DNA from: Euptelea pleiosperma | Lineage: Eukaryota; Streptophyta; Magnoliopsida; Ranunculales; Eupteleaceae | Reading direction: 5' to 3' | Assembly (NCBI GenBank): GCA_035048495.1 | Contig: CM068553.1 | Coordinates: 6,379,259 to 6,443,258, forward strand | Length of the DNA stretch: 64,000 nt | In this document: piece by piece, positions 1 through 11,181 of the stretch | Position numbering within the stretch: position 1 is the stretch's first letter | How the letters are laid out: each line of letters begins with the position of its first letter | The notes under the pieces: model-generated | Databases searched by the model: none | Seen by the model: only the letters and a program-made list of their open reading frames with translations | What the model was told of the DNA's origin: nothing | Program-made: the position numbers and the translations under genes

Positions 1-445
1 AGTTATTGCTCCCAATTTAAAATTGGCGGGAATGGAAGAAGAGAAAGTTATTCGCGCGTGATTCTTCTATTGAAGATTTTTAAAACTCCAACTGCTTTTT
101 AAAATTAATATTTGTATGTCAACCAATCCCTAATTCGTTCATGCGGGATTAATAAAAACTCTATCAACAACCTAATCCCTATTTATTTTATAATTTTCAT
201 AATCCACGTGCTTAGAAGAATTAAAAGTGTTTTTATCAAGAAAATAAATTTAAATTAGAGGCTGTGTTCGACGGAAAATTTGTTTTCCGTCGAAAATCCA
301 AACATCGAGGATAAACTCTGTACTTCCAAGTTCATTACTCACCTAATTATATTCTTTTTCATTATTTGCAGCGCTGTGTTCTTACCTACTCATTGTTATA
401 GTATTATGCACTTGAAATTCTTTTTAAATCGAATTGGTAATTTCT
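1..445. repeat. Copy of the PPR upstream flank (left part of a segmental duplication)
   Basis: This stretch reads as a diverged duplicate of about 18440-18790. Shared landmarks in the same order include TTCTTCTATTGA, TTCATGNGGGATTAATAAAA, CTCTGTACTTCCAAG and TCATTACTCACCTAATTA. A further matching piece lies at about 805-835 (AAGTTTATCGAACATC, TAGATTGAAGCTTA) against 18842-18880. I see no gene in it. Direction is the same as the second copy. The duplicate continues, much interrupted, to 11972. Confidence 0.75.
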
Positions 446-465
446 CTCACAAAGAATGATACTTT

Positions 466-668
466 TGAGGCTCAGGCTCCAAGGACCTCCTTTTTATGCC
501 CCTCTTGGGAGTCGGGTTCTCAGTCGTGGATTTCGAGAATCCAACGGTGGTTGATAGCACTGAGCTGGCATTCACTTTAATGAAAAAAGTGATGCCACCT
601 CAGGGCTATCGATGGCCGTTGGGTTCTCAGACTCCACAGTCAAGAAGAGGGGCTCTTGAGCCAACCCT
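466..668. mobile_element. Foldback MITE, AGGCTC-ended family, copy 1
   Basis: The two halves are imperfect inverted repeats. The left end reads GGCTCAGGCTCCAAGGACC and the right end GGGGCTCTTGAGCC. Internal inverted pairs include TCGGGTTCTCAG and TTGGGTTCTCAG. Related copies lie at 8459-8617 and 21657-21878. There is no coding capacity. The superfamily is not certain because I could not fix a target duplication. Confidence 0.65.
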
Positions 669-1194
669 AATTTAGAAGATTTGTAAAAAAATATCAAGCG
701 ACAATAACTCCGTGGCAATAAATAAGTGTTGTACATCCTTGACGTCTTACCTATGCGCGTTAGGTGGTTGCATTCAAGGAACTTGATTATGAGAAAAAGA
801 AAGTTTATCGAACATCAAAAAAATAGATTGAAGCTTAGGTTGCATTTGCTACGGCAGTGAATTCCGTCCGAGAGAATATATTATCGCAGCTAATTAACTT
901 CACGACTAAATATTCGCGCATCAAAAATATTTTAAAGTGTTTGGCAACCATATCATTTTCTCGTCAAAATATTCACCTACTTAATTTTTATGGTGTTTGA
1001 ATGGCATTGGCAAATTAATTTATGGAAAGTTATCCTGTGCACTACCCAAGTACCACACTTGATACATGCCACAGTGAAACAGTGCCACGTGGCCTTAAAA
1101 TACTTTATCACCGAGAACTCTATGTACGTGGGACCAATTTATCTCATACTTTAGTATCTGTTAAACAGAAAAGTTGCGATATCCACTGGATCAA

Positions 1195-1350
1195 TCTTTG
1201 TGCACATGTTCATGATCTGGACCATCCAATTAATGGACCAATCACCGAAATAACAAGTCTATTATTTTATTGTGATAATCAGCCTGATTTTTAGTCTGTA
1301 CATCCATTTAGGGATGGGCCAAACATCCATACTGTTAGTGGGAACAAAAA
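1195..1350. mobile_element. Degenerate MITE, GACCGTATGG family
   Basis: It carries hallmark pieces of the commonest element in the window: AATCAGCCTGATTTTTAGT followed by GGGATGGGCCAAACATCCAT. Full-length relatives lie at 6695-7098, 13843-14242 and 37763-38161. Ends and target duplication are not recognisable. Confidence 0.5.
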
Positions 1351-1568
1351 GGTGTGCCACGTGTCATACTAATTGATATACGAGGGGTCCCAACATTTAG
1401 AGTGCCGTGGGGCCAAAAAAGGTGTGCCACGTGTCATAGTACATCATGGGCCCCAACATTCATAGTGCAAGTGGGCCCAAAAAGGTGTACCACGCGTCTT
1501 ATTGGTAGATACACAAAGGGGTCACAACATTTGGAATGCGAGTGGGCCAACAAGGTGTGCCACGTGTA
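1351..1568. repeat. Minisatellite of G-box/ABRE-like units, four copies, period 63-70 bp
   Basis: The box GGTGTGCCACGTGTC (or a one- to two-base variant) begins at 1351, 1421, 1484 and 1554, each followed by a related spacer with CCCAACATT and GTGGGCC. Three of the four boxes keep an intact CACGTG core, the binding site of bZIP and bHLH factors. The 1484 copy has CACGCG. No gene is adjacent within the window, so any regulatory role is inference. Confidence 0.75.
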
Positions 1569-1753
1569 GTCTTCAAGAGAGTCGACCCAAAAGTGAGTCA
1601 TTTTCCCATGAGCAATTGTTTTTTGACACTAAGCTGAAAATATTTGCATAGGGGGAGGGGAATGATAAAATATTTTCACTTTGGCAAACAAATTTGTGGG
1701 GCCTAACTAAATGTTTTCGTGAGAAAATGGCATGTCAAAATACTACAAAAATC

Positions 1754-2375
1754 ACATCCGCGCAGGCAAAAGTTTCACCAAAATGGCCCACCAAACGCAG
1801 TCTTAATTACAGATATCAAGGAGAGGAAAAAAATACAAATTGATTTGACAGCGGTTGAAAATGTTGACGTAGTCAATAAGCTTCTATTTCTTTGATCTCC
1901 GTTACTTGGTGTCACCATTAGTGCCAAAAAATTGTTAGGAGAAAAGAAAAAGTAAAATGATATATATTGACTTCCAAGGAATCTTAATCTATTTTTAGGG
2001 CATTATTTTGACCAAGATACCATGGAAAATGAGTGCGGGTAAATATGATATTGTAATTTAAGATGCTGGCCAAAAAAATATAGTAAAAAAAATAAAAAAA
2101 TGCTTGAGTTGTTTATTTGGCTTGAGAAGCCATAATCAACTTGTATTTGATTATTGTTTATTGTATGTTGTATCAGTTATTTTTCTTTTATTGTAGGCAA
2201 GCGGGTTAGCGAGTTAGTGGATAAACCCCTGGGAACGGATTTTGCCTTGGTAATGGTATCAACTTCCAACAACTTTACAAATTTAATTACCAAGCTGTTA
2301 GTTTATTGGCTTGTTAAGTATGAATTTAATAAAAAAAATTAGAAAAGAGGATTATTAAGTGGGAACAAAGATTAG
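1754..2375. repeat. Direct repeat unit A (about 600 bp)
   Basis: It matches 2690-3325 along its length. Shared blocks include CTTAATTACAG, TAGTCAATAAGCTT, GTGCCAAAAAATTGTTAGGA, GATATTGTAATTTAAGATGC and TTATTGGCTTGTTAAGTATG. Part of it also matches the PPR upstream flank at about 18945-19040. It contains no credible gene. Confidence 0.8.
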
Positions 2376-2700
2376 CATTCACGGCTTGCTTCTGGGGGCA
2401 ATTGGCAACCCTGTGAGGTCCACCACAGAGGAAGCAACGTAGGGGTTGGAGTTTGTTGTGGAAGCTCCCGAACTCTTCGATGAGGATGACTCCTTTCCGG
2501 ACCCAAACTTCCAAGAAGGGAAGATTAGAGAAATCCTATAGATTGCAGCTTTCTCCAAACCTCCGGGCAAAACATGAAAAAAAGGCTCGAATGGTACGAT
2601 CCCTTCGTCACCCCTTTCATTCTGGGGTGATCTCGTAGTTCTTGGTCTGTGAAGATGCGTTGTTAGGTGCTCCATTTTTTCATTAGGCAAAAGTTTTATT
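2371..2700 (-). pseudogene. Retrotransposon gag zinc-knuckle fragment
   Basis: On the minus strand, around 2391-2444, a frame encodes RCFLCGGPHRVANCPQK. This has the Cys-x2-Cys-x4-His-x4-Cys spacing of the retroelement nucleocapsid zinc knuckle and the CFxCxGPHR...CP wording usual in plant LTR-retrotransposon Gag proteins. Flanking frames give a Ser- and Lys-rich linker. Only about 100 codons survive, with frame breaks, and no protease or reverse transcriptase follows. It lies exactly between direct repeats A and B. Confidence 0.6.
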
Positions 2701-3325
2701 TTCCCACCAAAATGGCCTACCAAACACAGCCTTAATTACAGATTTTCAAGGAGAAGAAAAAAAAAAATCAAATTGATTTAACGGCAGTTGAAAATGTTTA
2801 CGTAGTCAATAAGCTTTTTTGAACTAGCACTAGCTATTTCTTTGATCTCTATTACTTTGGTGTCACCATTAGTGCCAAAAAATTGTTAGGAGGGAAGAAA
2901 AAGTAAAATGATTTTGACTTCGAAGGAATCTTCAACTATTTTTAGGGCATTATCTAGGCTTTCTAAGATATCATATAGAAAATGGGTGCGGGTAAATATG
3001 ATATTGTAATTTAAGATGCTGGCAAAAAAAAAGAGTAAAAAAAATGCTTGAGTTGTTTATTTGGCTTGAGAAGTCATAATCAATTTGTATTTGATTATTG
3101 TTTATTGTATGTTGTATCTGTTATCTTCTTTTACGGTGCCGTAGGCAATTGGGTTAGCGAGTAAGAGGATAAGTCCATGAAGACGGATTTTGCCTTGGCA
3201 GTGCTATCAACATCCAACAACTTTACCGACTTAATTAACAAGCTATTAGTTTATTGGCTTGTTAAGTATGAAGTTAATTAAAAAAAATTAGGAAAGAGGA
3301 TTACTAAGTGGGAACAGAGATTAAC
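2690..3325. repeat. Direct repeat unit B (about 600 bp)
   Basis: This is the second copy of the 1754-2375 unit, in the same orientation and separated from it by the gag fragment. The ends match (AAATGGCCTACCAAACACAG at the left, TACTAAGTGGGAACAGAG at the right). It differs by scattered substitutions and small indels, so the duplication is not recent. Confidence 0.8.
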
Positions 3326-3834
3326 AAGATCTCATAAAGATACCTAAACTAGGCAAAATAACTAAAAAAAATCCACCAAATATAAAGGGAGGAATCAAAG
3401 CTTTGATTCTTGAATCTAAAACTTGTTCATGCCACAATATCTTCGACCATGAATCAAAGATTTTTTTTGGGTGTTCGTTTTATTTTTCTTAGCTTATAGA
3501 TATGTATATATGAGTTATGATAAATTTACATCCACTTTTTACATTCGGTTGTGGGACCTACATGGAGATCATTTTAAAAAATCCAACATACAAAACATGC
3601 TATGTCTTCCATCAAGAAGAGATTTGAATGGATCTATTTCAGCTCTTCTTGGAGGGAAGCTAATTTCGAAGCCGATAGATGTGCCAATATAGCTTCCTCT
3701 CTGAGTTGTGGCATAAGGCAATGGTGGGATGGCTGCCCTACTCTTCTTAACTCTATTAAAGATCCTACGCTACAGATTTAACGGACTGAGATTTTTCGTT
3801 TATTTTGCTTTGTAACTGTCATTTTGGGAGAGAC
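3326..3834. other. Gene-free stretch, nothing recognised
   Basis: AT-rich sequence with short spurious frames. I see no gene, RNA or clear transposon end here. Confidence 0.5.
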
Positions 3835-3837
3835 TTA

Positions 3838-4338
3838 GGGCCTGTTTGGTAACGCACCGCGGCGGGCAAATAAAATATTTAGCCACGCAAATATTTGCCC
3901 GGCTGCGTTTGGCAGCCACTCGCCCTCGGCGAATATTTAGCCGGGCCCACATATTTGCCCTCCGCGGCGGGAAAACATTTGATCACCCCCCCCCCCCCCC
4001 CTGTGAAAATATTTTCACGCCGATTATGCCTTTCTCACTGGAAAATCACTATTTTCAATAAAAATTAATTTTTTAATATATAAAAAAGATAAAAATGAAT
4101 TTTTTTTTATTCTTTGACATAATATGTGGTTCCCGCACTCACCCAACCTATTTTTGACTTACTTTGATATGTGGGACCCACTCAAATTGAAAGAAAATAA
4201 AGTAAGCTGAAGTGAGCTAGCTCATACACTTACCAAACATTGTTAAATATTGCTATGAGCAAATATTTAGCCAAGATAATATTTACTTGGCTAAATATTC
4301 GCCGTCGGAACTCTTTTTCTCACGTACCAAACAGGCCC
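3838..4338. mobile_element. Tourist-like (PIF/Harbinger) MITE, copy 1
   Basis: The terminal inverted repeats are GGGCCTGTTTGGTAACG and CGTACCAAACAGGCCC (shown on the plus strand). The element is flanked on both sides by TTA (3835-3837 and 4339-4341). This is the terminus and 3-bp target duplication typical of Tourist-type MITEs. No transposase frame is present. A C-tract sits near 3986. Confidence 0.85.
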
Positions 4339-4396
4339 TTAGTTGTTTCCTTCTTCTCTTGTACTATTTTCTTCTTCTATAAATTTTCATCACTTA

Positions 4397-4890
4397 GGGC
4401 CTGGTTGGTAACGTACAGCGGCGGAAAAATAAAATATTTAGCCGCACTAATATTCGCCCGGGTGCGTTTGGCAGCCACTCACCCTTGGCGAATATTTAGC
4501 CGGGCCCACATATTTGCCCTCCGCGGCGGGAAAATATTTGATCACCTCCCCCCTGTGTAAATATTTTCACGCCGATTATGTCTTGGTGAGAAAATTTTAT
4601 TTTCTTGCCGGAAAATCACTATTTTCAATAAAATTAATTTTTTAATATATGAAAAAGATAAAAATAATTTTTTTTTTATCCTTTGACATAATATGTGTTC
4701 CCACACTCGCCCAACCTATTTTTGACTTACTTTGATATGTAGGACCCACTCAAATTGAAAGAAAATGAAGTAAGCTGAAGTGAGCTAGCTCATACGCGTA
4801 GCAAACATTATTAAATATTGATATGAGCAAATATTTAACCAAGATAATATTCGCCGTCGGAACTCTTTTTCTCACGTAACAAACAGACCC
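4397..4890. mobile_element. Tourist-like MITE, copy 2, same orientation
   Basis: It is closely similar to 3838-4338 throughout and starts 59 bp beyond its end. Ends are GGGCCTGGTTGGTAACG and CGTAACAAACAGACCC, with flanking TTA at 4394-4396 and 4891-4893. The two neighbours look like independent insertions, or a local duplication including the TTA sites. Confidence 0.85.
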
Positions 4891-5106
4891 TTAGTGAAAA
4901 AAAATTGTATGCTATGAAGACCATGACATTCATAACATGATTAAAATTTACTTAAATGTGAAAAATATGGACCATCCAATTTAACAGTTACTTATATAAG
5001 GTTAGTCATGCCAGAATTAATTGATTTTTGATGATGATGATCAACGTGGTGAGGAAAGGCAGTGTGGATTGTCCAACACAATCTCTATGTGGCCCCACCA
5101 CTGGAT

Positions 5107-5235
<129 letters not shown>

Positions 5236-5589
5236 CTTAAACCTGTTGATGGGCCCACATAGAGATCAGTTTTGTACAATGTAACCTTAACCTGAGTTGT
5301 CCATACAATGGTAAAAAACAACTGTCAAAAAATCAGTTAATTTCAACATTCTTAATCTCATGAAAAATTTGTTTTAATTTGAAAAATCTAAACTATCTAA
5401 TTAAATCATAACTTTAAGACAATTTTTATATATGGTGAACAGCGTTGACATGGACTGATTTTGGGAGATGATTTTTTTTCTTTTTGTTTTATAATAAGCC
5501 GACTATTCACTATCATTAAAATTAAGAAATCTATCTTGGAAAGCGATATGGCTTGGCACATTAACGCATTTAAGGGGCAACATGGGTCA

Positions 5590-5860
5590 CTTAGGCCCAA
5601 GCCCAGGTCCCACTAACCACATGGATTTTTAGCCCACCTCTTATAATACATACAAACAAAAAAACAATCTGATCGATTATCACTAGCCATAGATTCTAGT
5701 ACTTTTCAGGACATGATTCTAGCCGTTGGATTTAAGAATGTTTTTGGGTAGTAAATATATCCCATGGCTAGAAATCATCAATCGAGCTAATTTTTAGTGT
5801 GTTTATCCACCAATAGGTAAGCTAAAATCCACGCAGTCATTGTGCCCAAAAAATGATTTA
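5590..5860. mobile_element. MITE of the GACCGCATGG family
   Basis: The left part has CCACATGGATTTTTAGCCCACC and the right part mirrors it with CCACCAATAGGTAAGCTAAAATCCACGC. The inner arms carry CTAGCCATAGATTCTAGTACTTTT and its inverse. Both halves form an imperfect palindrome. It is non-coding. Confidence 0.6.
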
Positions 5861-6084
5861 TGTAGGGCCACGAGAGTCCTCTGCATCGACTGCACTGGGA
5901 GTCCTCTGCATCTAAATTTTTTCTGTAGTTTAGATTATCAAAACTAATTTTTATATAAAGATTTCCAATAATATAAAATTTATTTTTTTAATTAATACCA
6001 TATTTATTAATATATTAAATAAAACAAAGGCACCTTATCACCCCTTCCTTTTATCTATTCCATTCTTAGTAGAGCGACGAGTAC

Positions 6085-6300
6085 TCTTATGGGTCCACTG
6101 ATCTTATGGATGTTTGGCCCACCTCTTAATGGACTCCACACACCAAAATCAGCTTGATTGGTGATCTCTAGAACTTGGATTATAGCACAGAAAAAAGACC
6201 CCACCAAATTGCACAAATCCAACGGCTAGAAATCATCATTTAAGCTGATTTTTGGGGTAGATGTCCACCAGGAGGTGAACCAACATACATGGTTGTGACA
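6085..6300. mobile_element. MITE of the GACCGCATGG family
   Basis: It begins near GGGTCCACTGATCTTATGG and ends near AACATACATGGTTGTGAC. It contains AAATCAGCTTGATTGGTGAT and the inverted AAGCTGATTTTTGGGGT. It is shorter and more diverged than the copy at 58262-58600. Confidence 0.55.
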
Positions 6301-6344
6301 TGCGGCTTGTTGTCTGGGGCTTTCAAAATTTTCCACAAAATCAG

Positions 6345-7130
6345 GCTAAACCAGGCTAAACCGTAGTTTAAAAAACGGCCGTTATAACAGATTCGGACCT
6401 CCTCCGTTGTGTTATGTACTGTTTTAATGCTTAGAAAATAATAGCCGCTATTTTAATTATAACAGCTGTTATTTTCATTACAACGACAGTTATTAGCTGA
6501 AAAAGTGTTAAATAACCTCCAATATTTCCATTTTTACATTATAAATTTTATTGCAATTTTGAAATTCAATTTTCGAATATTGAATTGTAGCCGTTTTTTC
6601 CCATCATTTTCTGTTATTTCCATTGTTTTTCTATTTTTTTCACTTTTTGCCCTTGTGGGTTACAATCCTTTATAACAGCCGTTATAACGACAATGAGTAA
6701 AACTTGTGTCACAAGATGTTGTGACGGAAGCCGGTCACAGCACTCAATGCGAGCCACGTGGCATACTATTAGAGGATGATGACCGTATGGATGTTTGGCC
6801 AGTCACTCGGTGGACAGTTACACAAAAAATCAGCCTGATTCGTGATTTCTAACCGATTCAATTGAAGTTATTTTATGGGTTGATTTTAACGGTAGGAATT
6901 TGAGCATTATTGAGCGTTATTTGGGTGCAAAAATACAAAGGTTGTAAATCACTAATCAGGCTGATTTTTGGTTTATAGGTCCACGAGGGATTGGCCAAAC
7001 ATCCATATGGTCAGCACCCTCTAATCGTATGCCACATGGCTAGTATTGAGTGCTGTGACCAGCTTCCGTCACAACATCTTGTGACGCAAGTTTTACTCAA
7101 CGACAATGGCCCCTTTTAAACCTTGGGCTA
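6345..7130. mobile_element. AACGGCCGTT-type repeat, split by a nested MITE
   Basis: The left end has AGTTTAAAAAACGGCCGTTA and the right end CCCCTTTTAAACCTTGG. The body is a series of GTTATAAC/AACGG palindromes around a core with AATTTTGAAATTCAATTTT. A 404-bp MITE (6695-7098) interrupts it and duplicates AACGACAAT. Relatives are at 7131-7525, 13616-13787, 54425-54580, 56880-57052, 62975-63350 and 63351-63585. Confidence 0.65.
6695..7098. mobile_element. Mutator-type MITE, GACCGTATGG family, 404 bp
   Basis: The ends are perfectly inverted, GAGTAAAACTTG and CAAGTTTTACTC, and the arms continue inverted almost to the centre. The 9-bp target duplication AACGACAAT is perfect (6686-6694 and 7099-7107). 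A 9-bp duplication with long terminal repeats is typical of Mutator-like elements. The core carries TGACCGTATGGATGTTTGG and AATCAGCCTGATT. It is non-coding. Confidence 0.9.
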
Positions 7131-7525
7131 AACCATGGTTTTAAAAACGGCCGTTTAAACGGTAACGCCTCAAGCCTGTTTCCGTTAAAACCGTTTAAAC
7201 ACATTTTATAGGTTTTGAAGAAAACTGCCTTTTTTTCGTTTTAACGGCTGTTAAAATCGTTTAAACAGCCGTTTAATTCTGAAAGATTTTGTGAAAAAAA
7301 TGGCCGTTAAATCCGTTTAATTCTGTTAAATTATTATTATTTTTAAATTTTAAATTTCAAAATTTGAATTTCAGCGCCATTTTTTTCCGTCAAACCCGTT
7401 AAATTCCATTTTTTTCTTTTTTTTTCCATTTTTGCCCCTGGCCATTACAATCTGTTTTAACGGCCGTTTAAATGGTTTAAATGGTAATGCCCCCAGTTCG
7501 TTTAACCGTTAAACCTTGGGCTAAA
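7131..7525. mobile_element. AACGGCCGTT-type repeat, full-length copy
   Basis: It starts at AACCATGGTTTTAAAAACGG and ends near CGTTTAACCGTTAAACCTTG. The interior is built from GTTTAAACGG and CCGTTTAA palindromes and an AATTTCAAAATTTGAATTTC core. It lies directly behind the 6345-7130 copy. Confidence 0.65.
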
Positions 7526-7854
7526 CAACCATTTTTAAAATTTAATTTTTTTAGGAAACAGTGTTGTCGGGGTAGCTGTCAAGTGGAGAGACTGTCTAAC
7601 ATGGGTCACTAACACTGGTGACAAAAAATGAACCCCTACTTAACACATCATTTATAGAAGCTTCTAACGACAGCGAATGTCAACTAATTCCTTTCTAGAA
7701 GAATTCATTAAAGTAAAGACATTGAACATTCTGTGTGTTCTGTCCATTGCATTCAGATCAAACCGAAATTTTTAATAGGTTGCTTTGCCAGAACGAAAAG
7801 CCTTCAAGATAAAATCCAATGAAAGAAGCATTGACCTAAATTCCATTTGTTGAA

Positions 7855-8085
7855 GGAAAATGCTGTCCACGGGAGAATCGGACAAAAAAGTATACGGTTG
7901 AGGCTATTGATCATTGGATTCAAGAGATCCAAAGTCGACGAATCAACAACTCTTAAAAAGATAAAGTAATTCTTGTATCGTCGACAGTGAATCTCTTGAA
8001 TCCAACTGTCAATGGCCTCAACTGCACATATTTTTATCCAATTATCCGGCGGGTAGCATTATTTTTTGTCCAATGCAACCAAACT
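7855..8085. mobile_element. Foldback MITE
   Basis: The left arm (GCTGTCCACGGGAGAATCGG, then GATTCAAGAGATCC) pairs with the right arm (GAATCTCTTGAATCC, then CCAATTATCCGGCGGG). The loop is near 7955. Ends are eroded and no target duplication was found. I recognise no relative elsewhere in the window. Confidence 0.5.
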
Positions 8086-8289
8086 TATTCTTACTTACAT
8101 TCCTTGGCTACCAACCCATTTTCTTAGGGCAAGAAAATCTTGTATGTGCGTCACAAGCTTGTTACTGTCATGTCATCAAAGGTTTGATGACGGTTATTCT
8201 CTTTTACTAAAAATTTGAATGCGATGTAACTACCAAGGATCTATCCGATATTGATGTCCACAATTCCAATGTTGGCCGAGAAAATATCT

Positions 8290-8450
8290 TCTATTCAATT
8301 GTGGGTCTTGATCATTAGGGTTTAAAATCTTGTTCCGTTTTATTGTCTTAGTAAGTTGACAAAACGAGACATATCAACTGAGACAAAACAAGACAGTAGA
8401 AAAAAAAAAAAAAATACTGTTTCAATAGGGTTAAACTATTTTTTTAATAC
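8290..8450. repeat. Dispersed repeat shared with MSH3 intron 5
   Basis: AGGGTTTAAAATCTTGTTCC, AGTAAGTTGACAAAACGAGA and TATCAACTGAGACAAAACAA resemble 41178-41280 inside MSH3, in the same orientation. The class is unknown and it is non-coding. Confidence 0.5.
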
Positions 8451-8458
8451 TTAAAAGT

Positions 8459-8617
8459 TAGATCAGGTTCCAATAAGGATACCTTTTTGTGACCCCTCCC
8501 GAGAGGTGTGGACTTCAAAAATCCACTGGTGGTTGAACGTTGGCAAAAAGTGAATGCCAACAGACGGGCACACAACTCCCGAGAGGTATCATAAAAAGAG
8601 GTCCCTTAAACCTGACC
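8459..8617. mobile_element. Foldback MITE, AGGCTC-ended family, copy 2
   Basis: The left arm has TTTTTGTGACCCCTCCCGAG. The right arm has ACTCCCGAGAGGTATCATAA and AGAGGTCCCTTAAACCTGA. The central part TGGTGGTTGAACGTTGGC matches 466-668 (TGGTTGATAGCACTGAGC) loosely. It is non-coding. Confidence 0.5.
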
Positions 8618-8932
8618 ATTACAAGTTTTATAAAAGTACATATACAATGAAAATAAGGTTTTAAGTCAATTTTAGTATTTAAAGTAAGTTGTTAGCCCTT
8701 ATTTATTGTCTCAGGATCTTTCTAGACAAGTGTGGGCCAAGACGAAACGTGATTTTCAACTTTGGCCCTTAACCCACTGTACATCAAACATGTGTCAAGA
8801 TATTATTTTTAAGGATGAGACACATGAGACACAAGACGCTCTACTCCTCACAATAAGACCAAAAACAAATTGTACACTAATTACAATTTGGTTTGTAAGC
8901 TGGCTATGGCTATAGAAGATTAACTTCTAACC

Positions 8933-9066
8933 AGTGGTGGAGCCAGGACCCTCAACTTTAAAAGTTTCAGTAGGAATTTTTTATTTTGTTCAAAGTACTC
9001 TTTTGCCCACCTTGAAATAGTACACTTTTGCCCACCTTGAACAAAATCCTGGCCCCCGCCACTGCT
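8933..9066. mobile_element. Short element with CAGTGGTGGAGCCAGGA inverted ends
   Basis: The left end CAGTGGTGGAGCCAGGA mirrors the right end TCCTGGCCCCCGCCACTG. CTTTTGCCCACCTTGAA occurs twice inside. A fragment with the same GCCCACCCTAGAACAAAATC wording sits at 18418-18440. It is non-coding; the superfamily is not determined. Confidence 0.55.
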
Positions 9067-10060
9067 TCTAACGACGTACAATGCCAAGCGACTACACCTC
9101 TTGAAAACAAGGTTTATGATTGCTATAGAAACACACTCGCTTGTCCTTGTACAAAAAAATTAAAATCTCATAATCAAGTCAGCTCAAACACTAATGTCAA
9201 CGATTTCCGCACAAAAAAGAAACACTAATGTCAACTAGTTCCGTCTTAGGCGACCAATCAAAATTTCAAAGTATGTAAGCAAGGCAACGTGGTGCTTCAA
9301 GAGCGACATTGAAAGTTAAGATGTCCATAGTCTATAAATGTGATATTGTTTATTATTCAGAACGAAAAAAAAAAAAGAAAAAAGGTATGGTTTAGACTTT
9401 ATGTTATTACATAAAATAAACTTGCTTGGGTGTCATTTCTTTGTTTCATATTCCTCCTCTTGGAGATCTTTTGATATGTTCCCCTATCAATGTACACATG
9501 GGATTTTGCATCATTACTTATAATCCCTGCTTACCAAATAAATATGACAAAAATACTGAGGGAGACAAAGATGGGTTACTAAAATATTACGAATTAGACC
9601 TTGTCTTCGATTGGACGGTGCTAATGTGTCGGAACCCTTTTCCATCCCATGCTTAATTAAGTGATGCCCGTCGTCTAGATGACGGCAAAACTTCGGTGAC
9701 ACGTTGTCGTGTTTAAATACTAAACCCAATGGTGTTATAGTAGACTAATTATAGACCTGCTGCTTAATTAGATGATATAATTATATGCCAATGTCTTTAT
9801 AGTAGGGTACTAAGATGGTGATGAGTTAACAAAGCAAAGACCTCTCATGAAGCTCTTGTTGGGAAAGCTTATGATTTAGGCTTACCCTTAGTACTCCCAA
9901 AAGTGGGCCCCATTTGGTTGTTACCAAATACAAGCCAGAAGGACTAGACCTGTACTGACTGGCTGGCCCCATTATTTGGCAAAGCAAAAAATAATCCAAA
10001 TCATAGTAAGTTTGCGTATACTCGAATTTTACAATTTTTATAAATAAAAAAAAAAAAAGG
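9067..10060. other. Gene-free stretch, nothing recognised
   Basis: Only short frames without family resemblance are present. I see no RNA gene or transposon boundary. Confidence 0.5.
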
Positions 10061-10063
10061 GAA

Positions 10064-10866
10064 TTTTTGACATAACCCCCCATGTTATCTTAAAATTTTG
10101 ACATACCCCCCACAATTTGAAAAAGCTGACATATCCCCCTATGACTCGGTCCACTTTCATTTGACCAGTGTTGACCCGAGTTGACTACCTAATTTTGTAT
10201 TAAATGGTAAAAATGCCCTTGTCTTCAACCTTGAAACAAGGGTTTGGGCCAAACCCCAAATCAAACGGATGTGGTGGACGAGGGCCAAGAGATTCCAATG
10301 GGTTGGCTGTACATCACCGGCTACCAACCCACCGGAGTCTCATGGCCAACTGGCCACCACTCCGGCAATAATTTAAAACCCAAGGTTGAAAAAAAAAACA
10401 CAAAACATACAATTTTAGTTTTAAATTTTTTATTAACAAAAATGAAAAACAAGACAACAATTTATATTTTAAGCTTTTGAGACGTGGATTTTGGAAAATG
10501 GGTTCTCTCAATTTTAAAATCTTATTCTACAATAAAATCCATAAAAAAAATCTCATTCATTTATGAGTTTTATTTATTTTTTGGGGTTTTTTCTTCTCAA
10601 TATTTGTTTAATTCATCAAAAAGCCAAAAAAAAAAAAAATCTCAAGTTTACCAACATGGGTTTTAATTTTCTCTTTTCATTTTTTAATTTGGGTATGGGT
10701 TTTGACCTAAACCCAAACCCTTGTTCTAAGGTTGAAGGCAAGGGCACATTCGTCCTTTAATATAAAATTAGGTAGTCAACTCGGGTCAACACTGGTCAAA
10801 TGACAGTGGACCGAGTCATAGGGGGGTATGTCAGCTTTTTCAAATTGTGGGGGGTATGTCAAAAAA
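10064..10866. mobile_element. 800-bp element with terminal inverted repeats of about 150-200 bp
   Basis: The left arm contains CTGACATATCCCCCTATGAC, TCGGTCCACTTTCATTTGAC and GTTGACCCGAGTTGACTACC. The right arm is its near-exact inverse, with AACTCGGGTCAACACTGGTC and ATAGGGGGGTATGTCAGC. Arms are more than 90% alike by eye over about 140 bp. A left-half relic lies at 30466-30790. No transposase frame is present. Confidence 0.8.
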
Positions 10867-11181
10867 AGCAAATGCATTCTACAGCACAACTTTGCAAAGA
10901 TTCAGTAAAATTCATGTATTTTATAGAAACGTTTTATATGCATATAGTACAGAAATTATTCTGAATTATTGAAAAAAAAAATCTCTAAATGCAATTTTTT
11001 TTTCAGACATTTTATATGGGTATAGTACACGAAAAAATATTCTTTATTTACAATTGCAAAATCTTTAGTTTTTGTTTAGTCTTTCCTTTTATTTTATTTT
11101 CCTTTTGCCAATTTATTGAAAATCCCGAATTTATACTTGAACTTTTTCCCGTGTACTCTATTTTTGTCGTATGCTGAATTC

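Noticed and set aside
1754..3325. Direct repeats read as LTRs of a small retrotransposon
   Set aside because: No TG...CA termini, no primer-binding site or polypurine tract, no 5-bp target duplication, and part of the repeat belongs to the PPR flank duplication.
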